This document shows positions 25,170 to 32,388 of a stretch of DNA of 33,173 nt, one piece after another (position 1 is the first letter of the stretch; each line of letters begins with the position of its first letter). A model generated the notes under the pieces. The model searched no databases. It worked only from the letters and a program-made list of their open reading frames with translations, and was not told the origin of the DNA. Position numbers and translations under genes: made by a program. This stretch comes from Candidatus Accumulibacter regalis (GTDB lineage: Bacteria > Pseudomonadota > Gammaproteobacteria > Burkholderiales > Rhodocyclaceae), in NCBI GenBank assembly GCA_000585075.1, contig JEMY01000067.1:11602-44774 (forward strand), read 5' to 3'.

Positions 25170-25187
25170 GTTACGCTGTAACGTTCA
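25170..25187. promoter_or_regulatory. GTTAC-N3-GTAAC operator candidate upstream of the small basic gene
   Basis: GTTAC GCT GTAAC GTTCA matches 24884-24901 in both arms and the GTTCA tail, with a different 3-base centre. It lies 40 bases upstream of the ATG at 25130, overlapping the region where the leftward promoter must be. A further half-site GCTGTAAC lies at 25146-25152. Confidence 0.55.
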
Positions 25188-25369
25188 TCGTCGGCTCTGA
25201 TTCGGAACGTCATAAACGCAGACACCACGGCAATGAGCAATCAATCCTGCAAGCACCGGACGACCTCAGCATCACGCCAGCAGCCGCGTTTCGCTGTTAA
25301 GCTTTTTGGAAAGAATGGCGCGGAAGAATTGCCGGAAGGTGCTCTCGATACCTCCCGCACAGCTCCGTG
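25188..25369. other. Divergent intergenic region at start of the cargo block
   Basis: About 180 bases between the leftward small basic gene and the rightward HTH-GHKL gene. Base composition drifts toward A/T here. No gene is recognised; it must contain the divergent promoters, but no convincing -35/-10 pair was identified. Confidence 0.3.
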
Positions 25370-25435
25370 GCTTTACAACCGCATCCCGTTAGCTTTACAA
25401 TCTCGTGCCGTAAAGTTTACAATCGTTTGATTTTC
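25370..25435 (+). repeat. Three 22-bp direct repeats upstream of the HTH-GHKL-DUF4325 gene
   Basis: TTTACAA occurs at 25372, 25394 and 25416, exactly 22 bases apart (two helical turns). Units 1 and 2 also share GC before the core and C-C-CCGT after it (GCTTTACAAccgcatCCCGTta and GCTTTACAAtctcgtGCCGTaa), while unit 3 keeps mainly the core. The array ends 9-20 bases before the start codon, so a bound protein would block transcription or translation initiation. Confidence 0.7.
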
Positions 25436-25443
25436 AGTTTCCA

Positions 25444-26490
25444 ATGCGGACTATGGCTAAACTGTCGAAGTTCAACGAACTCGTTCGCTCGGTAACGCGC
25501 GACGTTGTCGAACACCCGCGCGACTTGAGCCGTCAAATTGCGAATCGGTTCGGCATTTCGCGTGCTGCTGCGAACAATCATGTCAAACGTTTGGAAAGCG
25601 AGGGTTGGATTGCCCGGAGCGGACCGTCGACCCATCCTGTCTTCAGTCCCGGGTATAAGCGGCGCGTGTCGCGTTCCTACGCGCTTGAGGGGCTGGAGGA
25701 GCACGTTGTTTGGGAAAGAGACTTTCGACCTTTCCTCAGTCTGACGCCAAACGTGCAGAACATAGCCCATCATGGCTTCACAGAAATGCTGAACAATGCG
25801 ATTGACCACTCTCTAGGCAAGAGTGTGCATGCGTTTGTGGTTCAGGACGAGCACACGCTTCGAATCATTATCTCCGACGATGGTGTCGGAATTTTTGCCA
25901 AGATCACAGCAGCGTTGGCGCTTCCCGACATGCGCCAAGCGCTGTTCGAACTCTCCAAAGGCAAGCTGACAACGGACCCAAGCAAACACACAGGCGAGGG
26001 GGTTTTTTTCACTTCGCGAATGTTCGATTATTTTGATATATCGGCAAACGGCTTGTGGTTTAGTCACCACGCTAAATTGGAAAACGACTGGTTAGCAGAA
26101 GAAGACGAAAGCGGTCACCCTGGGGGGACGCAGGTCTTTATGAAGATCTCGCTTGCGAGCGAAAGAACCGCAGCCGACGTGTATGGTCAGTTTACCCAAG
26201 CACCGGACGATTACGGGTTCTCAAAGACCGTAGTCCCCATGAAATTGGCTAGGTACGGAGACGAGCAACTTGTATCTCGCTCTCAAGCTAAGAGGCTAAT
26301 CGCGAGATTCGATCGGTTTAAGTTCGTGATTTTGGATTTCGAAGGCATCGAAGAGATAGGTCAAGCTTTCGCTGATGAGTTATTCAGAGTGTATGGCGAC
26401 GCGCATCCTGGAGTCGAGTTGGGACCGATGAACATGACCGCGCAAGTCGAAAGAATGTGGCTGCGGGTAATGGCTCATAAGAACGCGTGA
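25444..26490 (+). CDS. Fused HTH - GHKL ATPase - DUF4325 (STAS-like) protein
   Basis: A 348-residue cytoplasmic protein with three parts. Residues about 10-60 form a winged helix-turn-helix (DLSRQIANRFGISRAAANNHVKRLESEGWI). Residues about 90-215 form a histidine-kinase-like GHKL ATPase: N-box EMLNNAIDHS (E114, N117, N118), ISDDGVGIF (D146, G147, G149) and HTGEGVFFTSRMFD (G184, G186). Residues about 265-335 match DUF4325, a STAS-like fold (RFDRFKFVILDFEGIEEIGQAFADELFRV). No phospho-acceptor His box is present, so it is not a classical sensor kinase. It resembles an anti-sigma kinase and its STAS antagonist joined in one chain with DNA binding. Three 22-bp repeats end just upstream, suggesting self-regulation. 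No clear ribosome site; ATG 25453 is an alternative start. Codon use and GC differ from flanking host genes. Confidence 0.82.
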   Translation: MRTMAKLSKFNELVRSVTRDVVEHPRDLSRQIANRFGISRAAANNHVKRLESEGWIARSGPSTHPVFSPGYKRRVSRSYALEGLEEHVVWERDFRPFLSLTPNVQNIAHHGFTEMLNNAIDHSLGKSVHAFVVQDEHTLRIIISDDGVGIFAKITAALALPDMRQALFELSKGKLTTDPSKHTGEGVFFTSRMFDYFDISANGLWFSHHAKLENDWLAEEDESGHPGGTQVFMKISLASERTAADVYGQFTQAPDDYGFSKTVVPMKLARYGDEQLVSRSQAKRLIARFDRFKFVILDFEGIEEIGQAFADELFRVYGDAHPGVELGPMNMTAQVERMWLRVMAHKNA

Positions 26491-26973
26491 CTTCTTCGCC
26501 CGCGCCAAGCTGAAAACGTACGTCTTTTTGTCTGCTCCAGAACTCGGAATTGTTAGCAGTTGGCACCTCCGGCCGACCTCTTCCGCTATACACAGAGGGC
26601 AATTTCGCTGTTCTGGTGGCTGATAGCACGGCCGCCAGAAATTCGCACCGATTTTTGCCAAGATGCCAGATTTTGTGGGGTTTTCGTTGCCTCTTGCGAT
26701 GACATGCTGCGCCGAAAGTTCGGGTCTATGTCGTTCCGTGTGGAACGGGCACCGGCCGCCCTGCACACGTGCCAACCAACTAGGGCAGCGTTGAGCCCGC
26801 TCTAGCAGAGCATTGACCACGCTAAGTAAAGCCTCATATACTCTTACTGGTACCGTTAGCTTTTCTCTGCTCACCGACCGAAGCTTTGAACTTATGGGAT
26901 CCGAACCGCGTCACCTAGTACTCCCCGCGATAGATATGAAACCGCGGAAAGCTCCCATCTGGGAAAGCGTAAC
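26491..26973. other. Intergenic region in the cargo block
   Basis: About 480 bases between two plus-strand cargo genes. A minus-strand frame (26874-26380, GTG start) overlaps the end of the HTH-GHKL gene and shows no family motif, so I do not call it. One perfect hairpin is visible: CGTTCC (26732-26737) with GGAACG (26742-26747) around GTGT. It could hold a decayed gene or a small RNA; nothing decisive is seen. Confidence 0.3.
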
Positions 26974-27996
26974 GTGAGCCAAGAGAAATTCAACGTCATC
27001 CTTGATGGCAATACTATCCATGGCGTCTCAGTGGCCGCGGCCGTAGCGGATCTGGCGAAGCTCATCAAGCGTGACAACAGTTTCGCGGCGAACCTATTGA
27101 GCGGGCAACCGACGAATATTAAGTCTGGGATCGATTCCGTTACTGGCGCACGCTATCTTGCTGCACTGAAGCGCATCGGTGTCGCGGCCCACTTGGAGCC
27201 GGAAACATTGGATATTGATGCTGAGATGGTGCCGGTTCCGATCAGTAATAGTGGAACCCAACGCACTCCATCAATAGACAACGTTATGCCCAACGGATTT
27301 TCTAAGCCTGTCTCTGGCGCACCGAAGGCGAAAGCGCAAAGCTCCCGCCTTAGTCGGTTGGTGGCTTGGCCAAACCTCCTTTTCGTTGTTGTCCTAACCA
27401 TCGTGGGAATAGTGGCAGCATCCAATTCCACTACTGTTCTTGATGGAATCGGACGTGCCATTGGGGTCGTTGCCGTGCCGTGTATCATTGGGTTAGCATG
27501 GACCTCGCTTAGGCAAGACTGGCACATGCTCAAGTGGCTGTACGTTGGGTCAACTATTCTGTTTGTCGTTATCTCCTTTACCGCACCGCCGGTAGGCCGA
27601 CAAGTAGAAGCTGTCGCAACTCAGTCGTCGACGGCTCGTGATAAGCCATCGGCACAGCCTGAAGCGCCTCCTCGATCATCACCAGCCCCCTCGGTATTTG
27701 TTGAACCTGATGATTTCACGCCGCACCTTATAGGTACCTGGGACTGCAACGCTCTGGCCACAGGTAGGCGACTTCAATTGACACTTTCACACAATATGAC
27801 TGCGTCGTTAGTGGCGCTGGATGGGGCGCCGGTAAGCTCACCACCTTCGGCGTGGCGCGTTGAAAACTCCGTTCTGCTTGTCCAGGTGTACCCAGACCAG
27901 ACATACACAAAGGCGCATATAAATCTGCTTACAGGAACGTCACTTGTCTATATCGCCAAGAATGGGGCGAAGGTAGAATGTTCGCGTAGCCGTTAA
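26974..27996 (+). CDS. Three-pass membrane protein with conserved N-terminal soluble domain
   Basis: A 340-residue protein with a GTG start and GGGAAAG about 8 bases upstream. Residues 1-76 (FNVILDGNTIHGVSVAAAVADL...LLSGQPTNIKSGID...YLAALKRIGVAAHLEPE) match a pattern seen at the N-terminus of many uncharacterised bacterial membrane proteins. These have LLSG-x-x-x-x-IK followed by a helix and an AHLE ending, and the function is unknown. Three hydrophobic segments follow at about 133-150, 159-177 and 187-204. A Pro/Ser linker (about 215-240) then leads to a C-terminal domain (LIGTWDCNALATGRRLQLTLSHNMTASLV) that reads like a lipocalin/META-type beta-barrel. The layout suggests an envelope stress or surface function. 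It is not tightly linked to neighbours. Confidence 0.65.
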   Translation: MSQEKFNVILDGNTIHGVSVAAAVADLAKLIKRDNSFAANLLSGQPTNIKSGIDSVTGARYLAALKRIGVAAHLEPETLDIDAEMVPVPISNSGTQRTPSIDNVMPNGFSKPVSGAPKAKAQSSRLSRLVAWPNLLFVVVLTIVGIVAASNSTTVLDGIGRAIGVVAVPCIIGLAWTSLRQDWHMLKWLYVGSTILFVVISFTAPPVGRQVEAVATQSSTARDKPSAQPEAPPRSSPAPSVFVEPDDFTPHLIGTWDCNALATGRRLQLTLSHNMTASLVALDGAPVSSPPSAWRVENSVLLVQVYPDQTYTKAHINLLTGTSLVYIAKNGAKVECSRSR

Positions 27997-28105
27997 AACT
28001 TATTTGAGCGCCTTGTGTTGATATCACAAAGAGCTGATGGTGCGATGAGTGATAAATTCGGTTCAAGAAGGATGGTCAGTTGATTAGATTTTTAAGGGAT
28101 TTTCA

Positions 28106-28855
28106 GTGGCAAAGTTAGTTGCATTGATATTCTGGGTCTTTTTGGTGCCGTATTTTCTCAATAACGCTGTTGCGGCGGAGGCGAGAATCACCACCAACGG
28201 CGGTAAAGTTCTTTTTGTGGAACTCTCAGGCGAAATACAGCCTAGCGATTTTCTGATCGTACGAAATCTGATTGACCCTGAGCTTGGTGCAGCTACTGAT
28301 CTTAGGACTGTCATGCTAAGCAGCCCCGGTGGAGACTTGGCGACCGCGATGAGGATCGGGCGGTATCTTCGATTTCTTGAATTTGACACGGTCATTATAA
28401 AAGGAGGGCGTTGTCTCAGCTCATGTGTCTTCATTCTTGCCTCTGGCCTGTCTAGAACTGCGTTGCCGAATGAAGTAGGTATCCACCGCCCGTTTGGTAC
28501 AGCGACAGGGTTTATTTCTCAAGATGAAGCAACCAGCAGGTATAGAGCATGGGCGGCGAAGGTCTATGCCTATTTTGAAGAAATGAATATTCCGCGAGCG
28601 CTCCCTGAACTAATGCTAAGCATTCCACCAGAACAAATTAGGATGCTTTCACTGGCTGAGTTGACGGAATTTAACCTCAATGGAAAGGATCCTGTTGCGC
28701 AAGAGCGTGATGATGCCGCCAATGCCGCACGGTATGGACTCTCGCGTTCGGAGTACCTTGTACGGCGCGCCCGAGCGTTGCGGGAGTGTAGCGGGCCTCA
28801 ACCGATGATGCTCGATCTCAATTGTTACGAGGCAATATTGGGTAGGCGCAGGTAG
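28106..28855 (+). CDS. Secreted ClpP/crotonase-fold serine protease-like protein
   Basis: A 249-residue protein with a GTG start and AAGGGA 6-7 bases upstream. A signal peptide occupies residues 1-24 (VALIFWVFLVPYFLNNAVAA). The mature part matches the periplasmic ClpP-like family (COG3904 type): VMLSSPGGDLATAMRIGRYLR (Gly-Gly oxyanion segment near 75), then GGRCLSSCVFILASG with likely nucleophile Ser105, then VGIHRPF with likely base His127. Paired cysteines in C-x-x-x-C around the serine are typical of this group. The C-terminal third is helical with further cysteines. Substrate unknown. It is a cargo gene of the island, on the strand opposite to the replication operon. Confidence 0.75.
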   Translation: MAKLVALIFWVFLVPYFLNNAVAAEARITTNGGKVLFVELSGEIQPSDFLIVRNLIDPELGAATDLRTVMLSSPGGDLATAMRIGRYLRFLEFDTVIIKGGRCLSSCVFILASGLSRTALPNEVGIHRPFGTATGFISQDEATSRYRAWAAKVYAYFEEMNIPRALPELMLSIPPEQIRMLSLAELTEFNLNGKDPVAQERDDAANAARYGLSRSEYLVRRARALRECSGPQPMMLDLNCYEAILGRRR

Positions 28856-29076
28856 AACTCGTCTGTGTTGCGGGCTGGTTTTCCCACCTTCCTGCTCGAC
28901 GATCTCTGAGCACAAGTTGATGCCCACAACTCAATCGCGCGCAGTCGAGAATCGCGGCGGAGCATAGCCAGCACATCGACGCGGGATGTCTTGCATAGGC
29001 TGTATAGCCACGGATTGGCGACAACACTCTTCCACGCCCAGCGACTACGCAAACACCAAGGCGAAAATTGCCACAC
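28825..29076 (-). CDS. Possible small hypothetical protein at the end of the replication operon
   Basis: An 83-residue frame with GTG start at 29076, beginning just after the stop of the 182-residue gene and on the same strand. The sequence (SVVANPWLYSLCKTSRVDVLAML...) is not of obvious low-complexity shadow type, but no family is recognised and the ribosome site (GGAG 12 bases upstream) is too distant. It overlaps the end of the protease-like gene by 31 bases. Support is weak and mostly positional. Confidence 0.3.
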   Translation of the reverse strand: MWQFSPWCLRSRWAWKSVVANPWLYSLCKTSRVDVLAMLRRDSRLRAIELWASTCAQRSSSRKVGKPARNTDEFYLRLPNIAS

Positions 29077-29081
29077 TGCGG

Positions 29082-29630
29082 TCAGAATCTCCGGTCATCG
29101 AGGTCGCCGTCGGTGCAGACCTCCGCGGCTCGTGCCAGGAAGTAGTCCCGCGTACCCCCATCACGGCGGCAGCGTTTCAGCACCGCGTCACTGATTTCCG
29201 GGTCGATTTCTCCGATCTGCGCCAGCCAACCGATAACCAGTCCTTCCTCATCACCGCTGATTGGCACCGACGCCTGCCCGGCGACAGCCTCCAACGGCTC
29301 AGCCGCCAGGACACTCGGGTAAATGGTAACAACGCCGGCATAGCCCGCCGCTGGAGAGAACGCCACCTCGAACGGCTCGCGGTCTGAGAAGTGGAGTAGC
29401 CACCGCCGCGACGACGCGGTATCCCGGGCCCCGCCTTTCGTACTGCCATTGTCACTACTATTGCTACTGGACGCGTCGTCGCATTCGGTGTCATCAGTGG
29501 TTGCTACTGCTACGGTTGCTATTCTTGCTACTGTTCGTGGCAATGCTGGCCTAGCTGTAGCACAAGTAGCAGGAATAGCAGTAGCAACAGCCGCAGGTGG
29601 CCTCTTGCGGATCAAAGCGGCTAGGCTCAT
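29082..29630 (-). CDS. Hypothetical satellite protein downstream of the primase
   Basis: A 182-residue protein whose ATG overlaps the primase stop (ATGA, 29627-29630). The N-terminal 50 residues are an Ala/Thr/Val/Arg-rich, repetitive stretch (encoded by the iteron-like DNA array), followed by a Ser/Asp-rich linker and a folded C-terminal part: RRWLLHFSDREPFEVAFSP, then GLVIGWLAQIGEIDPEISDAVLKRCRRD. It is usual for DUF3987 primase genes in islands to be followed by such a gene, but I know no function. It is translationally coupled to the primase, so probably linked to replication or its control. Confidence 0.7.
   Translation of the reverse strand: MSLAALIRKRPPAAVATAIPATCATARPALPRTVARIATVAVATTDDTECDDASSSNSSDNGSTKGGARDTASSRRWLLHFSDREPFEVAFSPAAGYAGVVTIYPSVLAAEPLEAVAGQASVPISGDEEGLVIGWLAQIGEIDPEISDAVLKRCRRDGGTRDYFLARAAEVCTDGDLDDRRF
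29462..29586. repeat. Iteron-like TGCTAC / GTAGCA array, origin candidate
   Basis: Within 125 bases TGCTAC occurs at 29462, 29502, 29508 and 29526 (plus TGCTAT at 29517). Its reverse complement GTAGCA occurs at 29557, 29566 and 29581 (plus ATAGCA at 29575). All forward copies lie left and all inverted copies right. GTTGCTACTGCTA (29500-29512) and TAGCAGTAGCAAC (29576-29588) are perfect 13-bp inverted arms. The array lies in the start of the gene following the primase. Confidence 0.45.
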
Positions 29631-32200
29631 GACGCGATTCCCATCAACGCTGGGTTCAGGGAAACGGCGATCTTCTTGCCGTCCTTCCTGATCCGCACAC
29701 GATCCAGAGCACACAGTTCCTGAAGCGCTGCGTCAAGTCGGGCGCGGTCCCGCAGGGGGCCATGCTGACGTACGCGATTCTTGCTGACGGCGGGCGTCCC
29801 CTCTCGCTTGCAATGCGCGGTTAGCCAAGTATCCAGCCGTGCCGCATCGGCCAGTTCAGCCGGTAGCGCAAGCTCACTAAAGAATCGCCGTGCTTCGTTC
29901 AGATGCCATGCCGCGATCCGACTCGCCCCCTCGAACGCACACGCACCGATTTCGCCTCCCTTTCCGTCGAAGCTCTGGAATTGTGCCGCCAGGCGTGCCG
30001 CGTTGTCGGCGGATTTGCTCGCCACGTCCCGCACGTCGTAAAGCTCGCCACCGCTGGATAGCTCGCTCTCGATCGCGTTGTGATAATCCACCCATGCCGC
30101 TTTCGCTTCCGGGGACAGAGGCAGCATCGGCGGAGTTAGTGCACCATCGTCATCAATGGGAACGGGTTGTTCCAGTATCGCGGCAATGCGCCGGTGGAAG
30201 GCGGCAAGGTGCGGCCATGCCACAGGCCCATCGGGTGCGTCTGGGTTAATCTGGCGAATCCCTTGCGTTGATTCAGGCCACGCCACTAGGAACCGTGCAA
30301 GAAAGCCAGTGCCGCGCGCCAACGCCCCCGATCGGCTAAAGAATTCGCGCAACGTCGGTTCTTGCACTTGCAATGCCGCCGTCAGCCGTGCGCCGCGCAC
30401 GGTGAAAGATTCCGAAGTCCGCCGGTCAATAGTGAGGCTTTTCCCGTCCCATAGCTGATTCAGCAAGCCAAGATTCCGCATGACTGAATCTTTGCCCATG
30501 CCATGCGAACCGAAAACAATCCCTGCTTCCGCCGATACCACCCCACCCGACGGCCATTGCTTCGCCAGTCCATAGGCCAGCGCCTCGGGCGTTGCATCCG
30601 CATAAAGCAGGCGAGGGATTCTTGGCGGTTCCGGTTTCTCGTGTTCCAGATCGCGCAAGGCTGCCTCCATGCCTCGTGTGGGCTTGTTGGTTTTCGCAAG
30701 CTGGCGGATTTGATCCTTGATGCCGCCGCGCTTGGCTTCCCATGCTTCGATTGCCGCCTTGTGGTCTTTCAATAGCGGTTTCGCGGCCTCCGCTTGAGCT
30801 TCCTCATAGTCGCTGATGATCTTGGTAAAGAAACCGTCGCAGGTTGACTTACGCTCGCCGCTGTCCGCGACAATCAACAGGAACAGCCCGACAGGTCCAT
30901 GCAGCTTTTCGAGTCGCTTCGCATCCGCATGAGCTTGGGTTGCCAGCGACAGTGCCGCCAGTGCCGAAGATGCCACCATCGGCAAGGGGGCCTTGACGAA
31001 ACTTGCCACCTCTTCCACGGCGGCCCGGATTGCGTCGGGTAGCGCATCAGTCGGATAGGGTTCTGCTTCCACCTTGACGGCCAGCGGTTGTGGTTCTGGC
31101 CAGTCGTTGCCGCCACAGTCGCCCGCTGGCGCATCCGTTGCGCCAGTTTGGCGGGGTGCCCCTGCTGGTGCTCTTGCGCTTGCCATGGCGCGCTCAACGG
31201 CCTTGGTCCCGCACTGTTGCGCCATATCATTGAAGTCGGTCGCGCCTTCCGGTCGATCAGCGCCGAAGTCAGGGATCGCCAGCTTTCCGCCGACGAATCG
31301 CGCCGCCTCGATTGCATGGGGATCAGGTGCGCCAGTTGCCTTCACTAGATCAGCCAGAATCACTATCACTGCTTCTGGGTGGCGTTCGCGCATCGCCTTC
31401 GCCACCGCTGGCAGGTTGCCTGCTGATAGCGCGGCAATAGCGAGATGCCCGCTGGCTTTCTTGCTGGATAATACCGTCGCCACACCTTCACCTATCAGCA
31501 GGGTGAGTCCGTCGCCGTCCCCATCGGGTAGCGGCTCGGATGCCCAATACCCCCCGGCTTTCGTGCCGTGCCCGGGGAGCGCTGCCTTGCGCCCGTCGCC
31601 GTCGATTAGCTCCAGCGTTGAAAGCCTGTCGCCTTGTTTGACTGGAACCACCAGCAAGCGCCCGGCAAGTTGCTCGCCGCTCGATTTGGGCGGGTAGCCA
31701 AGGATCGTCGCCGCTTCGTCCGCTTCGATCTCGCGCAGGGTTGCTGTGGGAGAAACGTGCTTGCGCAAAAGGTAGGAATGGTCGCCTTTCGCCTCGGTTG
31801 CCGCTTTCCAGATCGCGAGCGCTTTCGTGGCCGTGGTGGCACGTTGGCAGGCTACCTCGGCTTCCTCTTGTGCTGCCCGCACCTCCGCGACGCGCCTCTC
31901 CTCGGCAAGTTCTTCGAGTGTCCGCTCGCGGGAAATGCCATCATCGCGCCACCCGTTCGCCTTCGCTTCATGGAACAGTGTTCCAATGGTCACCTTGCCG
32001 CCGGCCCGGATGCTTTTCCACACGTCCCGGGCATCGTGCGTATTGTACGAGTCGGCCTGTTGGCTCCATTCGTTCCACAAGTCAAACCCGGTATCGCCAA
32101 GCTCCGACTTGATCCCCATACCGATCCGCAGCCAGGTGTCGCGGTCATCGGCGGGAATGAATGCCGCGGCTTCGCGGATGCGTTGAATATTGCCGCTCAT
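29627..32200 (-). CDS. Replication primase/helicase-type protein (PriCT-2, Toprim-like, DUF3987)
   Basis: An 857-residue replication protein of mobile elements. ATG 32200 is chosen for AGGGGG 6 bases upstream and because it overlaps the preceding stop by ATGA. Residues about 5-80 are a PriCT-2 domain (DDRDTWLRIGMGIKSELG...GKVTIGTLFHEAKANGW). A Toprim-like segment lies at about 225-320 (LTLLIGEGVATVL...VIVILAD). DUF3987 fills about 400-760 with a degenerate P-loop ADSGERKST, and the motifs RLLYADATPEAL and VVSAEAGIVF. Residues from about 790 form a helical tail resembling a winged helix (VSKNRVRQHGPLRDRARLDAAL). It presumably primes and drives replication of the excised island. No separate helicase gene is seen. 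Confidence 0.85.
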   Translation of the reverse strand: MSGNIQRIREAAAFIPADDRDTWLRIGMGIKSELGDTGFDLWNEWSQQADSYNTHDARDVWKSIRAGGKVTIGTLFHEAKANGWRDDGISRERTLEELAEERRVAEVRAAQEEAEVACQRATTATKALAIWKAATEAKGDHSYLLRKHVSPTATLREIEADEAATILGYPPKSSGEQLAGRLLVVPVKQGDRLSTLELIDGDGRKAALPGHGTKAGGYWASEPLPDGDGDGLTLLIGEGVATVLSSKKASGHLAIAALSAGNLPAVAKAMRERHPEAVIVILADLVKATGAPDPHAIEAARFVGGKLAIPDFGADRPEGATDFNDMAQQCGTKAVERAMASARAPAGAPRQTGATDAPAGDCGGNDWPEPQPLAVKVEAEPYPTDALPDAIRAAVEEVASFVKAPLPMVASSALAALSLATQAHADAKRLEKLHGPVGLFLLIVADSGERKSTCDGFFTKIISDYEEAQAEAAKPLLKDHKAAIEAWEAKRGGIKDQIRQLAKTNKPTRGMEAALRDLEHEKPEPPRIPRLLYADATPEALAYGLAKQWPSGGVVSAEAGIVFGSHGMGKDSVMRNLGLLNQLWDGKSLTIDRRTSESFTVRGARLTAALQVQEPTLREFFSRSGALARGTGFLARFLVAWPESTQGIRQINPDAPDGPVAWPHLAAFHRRIAAILEQPVPIDDDGALTPPMLPLSPEAKAAWVDYHNAIESELSSGGELYDVRDVASKSADNAARLAAQFQSFDGKGGEIGACAFEGASRIAAWHLNEARRFFSELALPAELADAARLDTWLTAHCKREGTPAVSKNRVRQHGPLRDRARLDAALQELCALDRVRIRKDGKKIAVSLNPALMGIAS

Positions 32201-32388
32201 TTCTGCCCCCTTTGCCATCCGCGCTTGGGTTGGCAATTTCGCGAGGGCTTGACGCTGTTGACGAGGTTAAACCAGCCTGTCATATAGTCCATGCTGCTAA
32301 AATAACGGCTGTCGAAAGAAGTACTTTGGGTCGCGCGGTTGCCCCCGTCGCGGCCCCTTGTTTTTGTGGTCATCTCGCCGGTCCTCAT
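32197..32388 (-). CDS. Small hypothetical protein between HTH and primase genes
   Basis: A 63-residue, basic protein without a recognisable family (MRTGEMTTKTRGRDGG...MDYMTGWFNLVNSVKPSR). Support comes from architecture. Its ATG overlaps the HTH stop by ATGA (32385-32388), and its TGA overlaps the primase ATG in the same way (32197-32200), making a continuous translation-coupled chain. Alternatively it may serve only as a coupling frame that carries ribosomes to the primase start. Confidence 0.5.
   Translation of the reverse strand: MRTGEMTTKTRGRDGGNRATQSTSFDSRYFSSMDYMTGWFNLVNSVKPSRNCQPKRGWQRGQK

Noticed and set aside
24884..25435. Repeats considered as a CRISPR array
   Set aside because: Only two or three short repeats with different periods and no spacers of regular length; they look like operators.
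26380..26874. Minus-strand 164-codon frame in the cargo block
   Set aside because: GTG start without a ribosome site, 110-base antisense overlap with the HTH-GHKL gene and no recognisable motif; kept only as a note in the intergenic entry.
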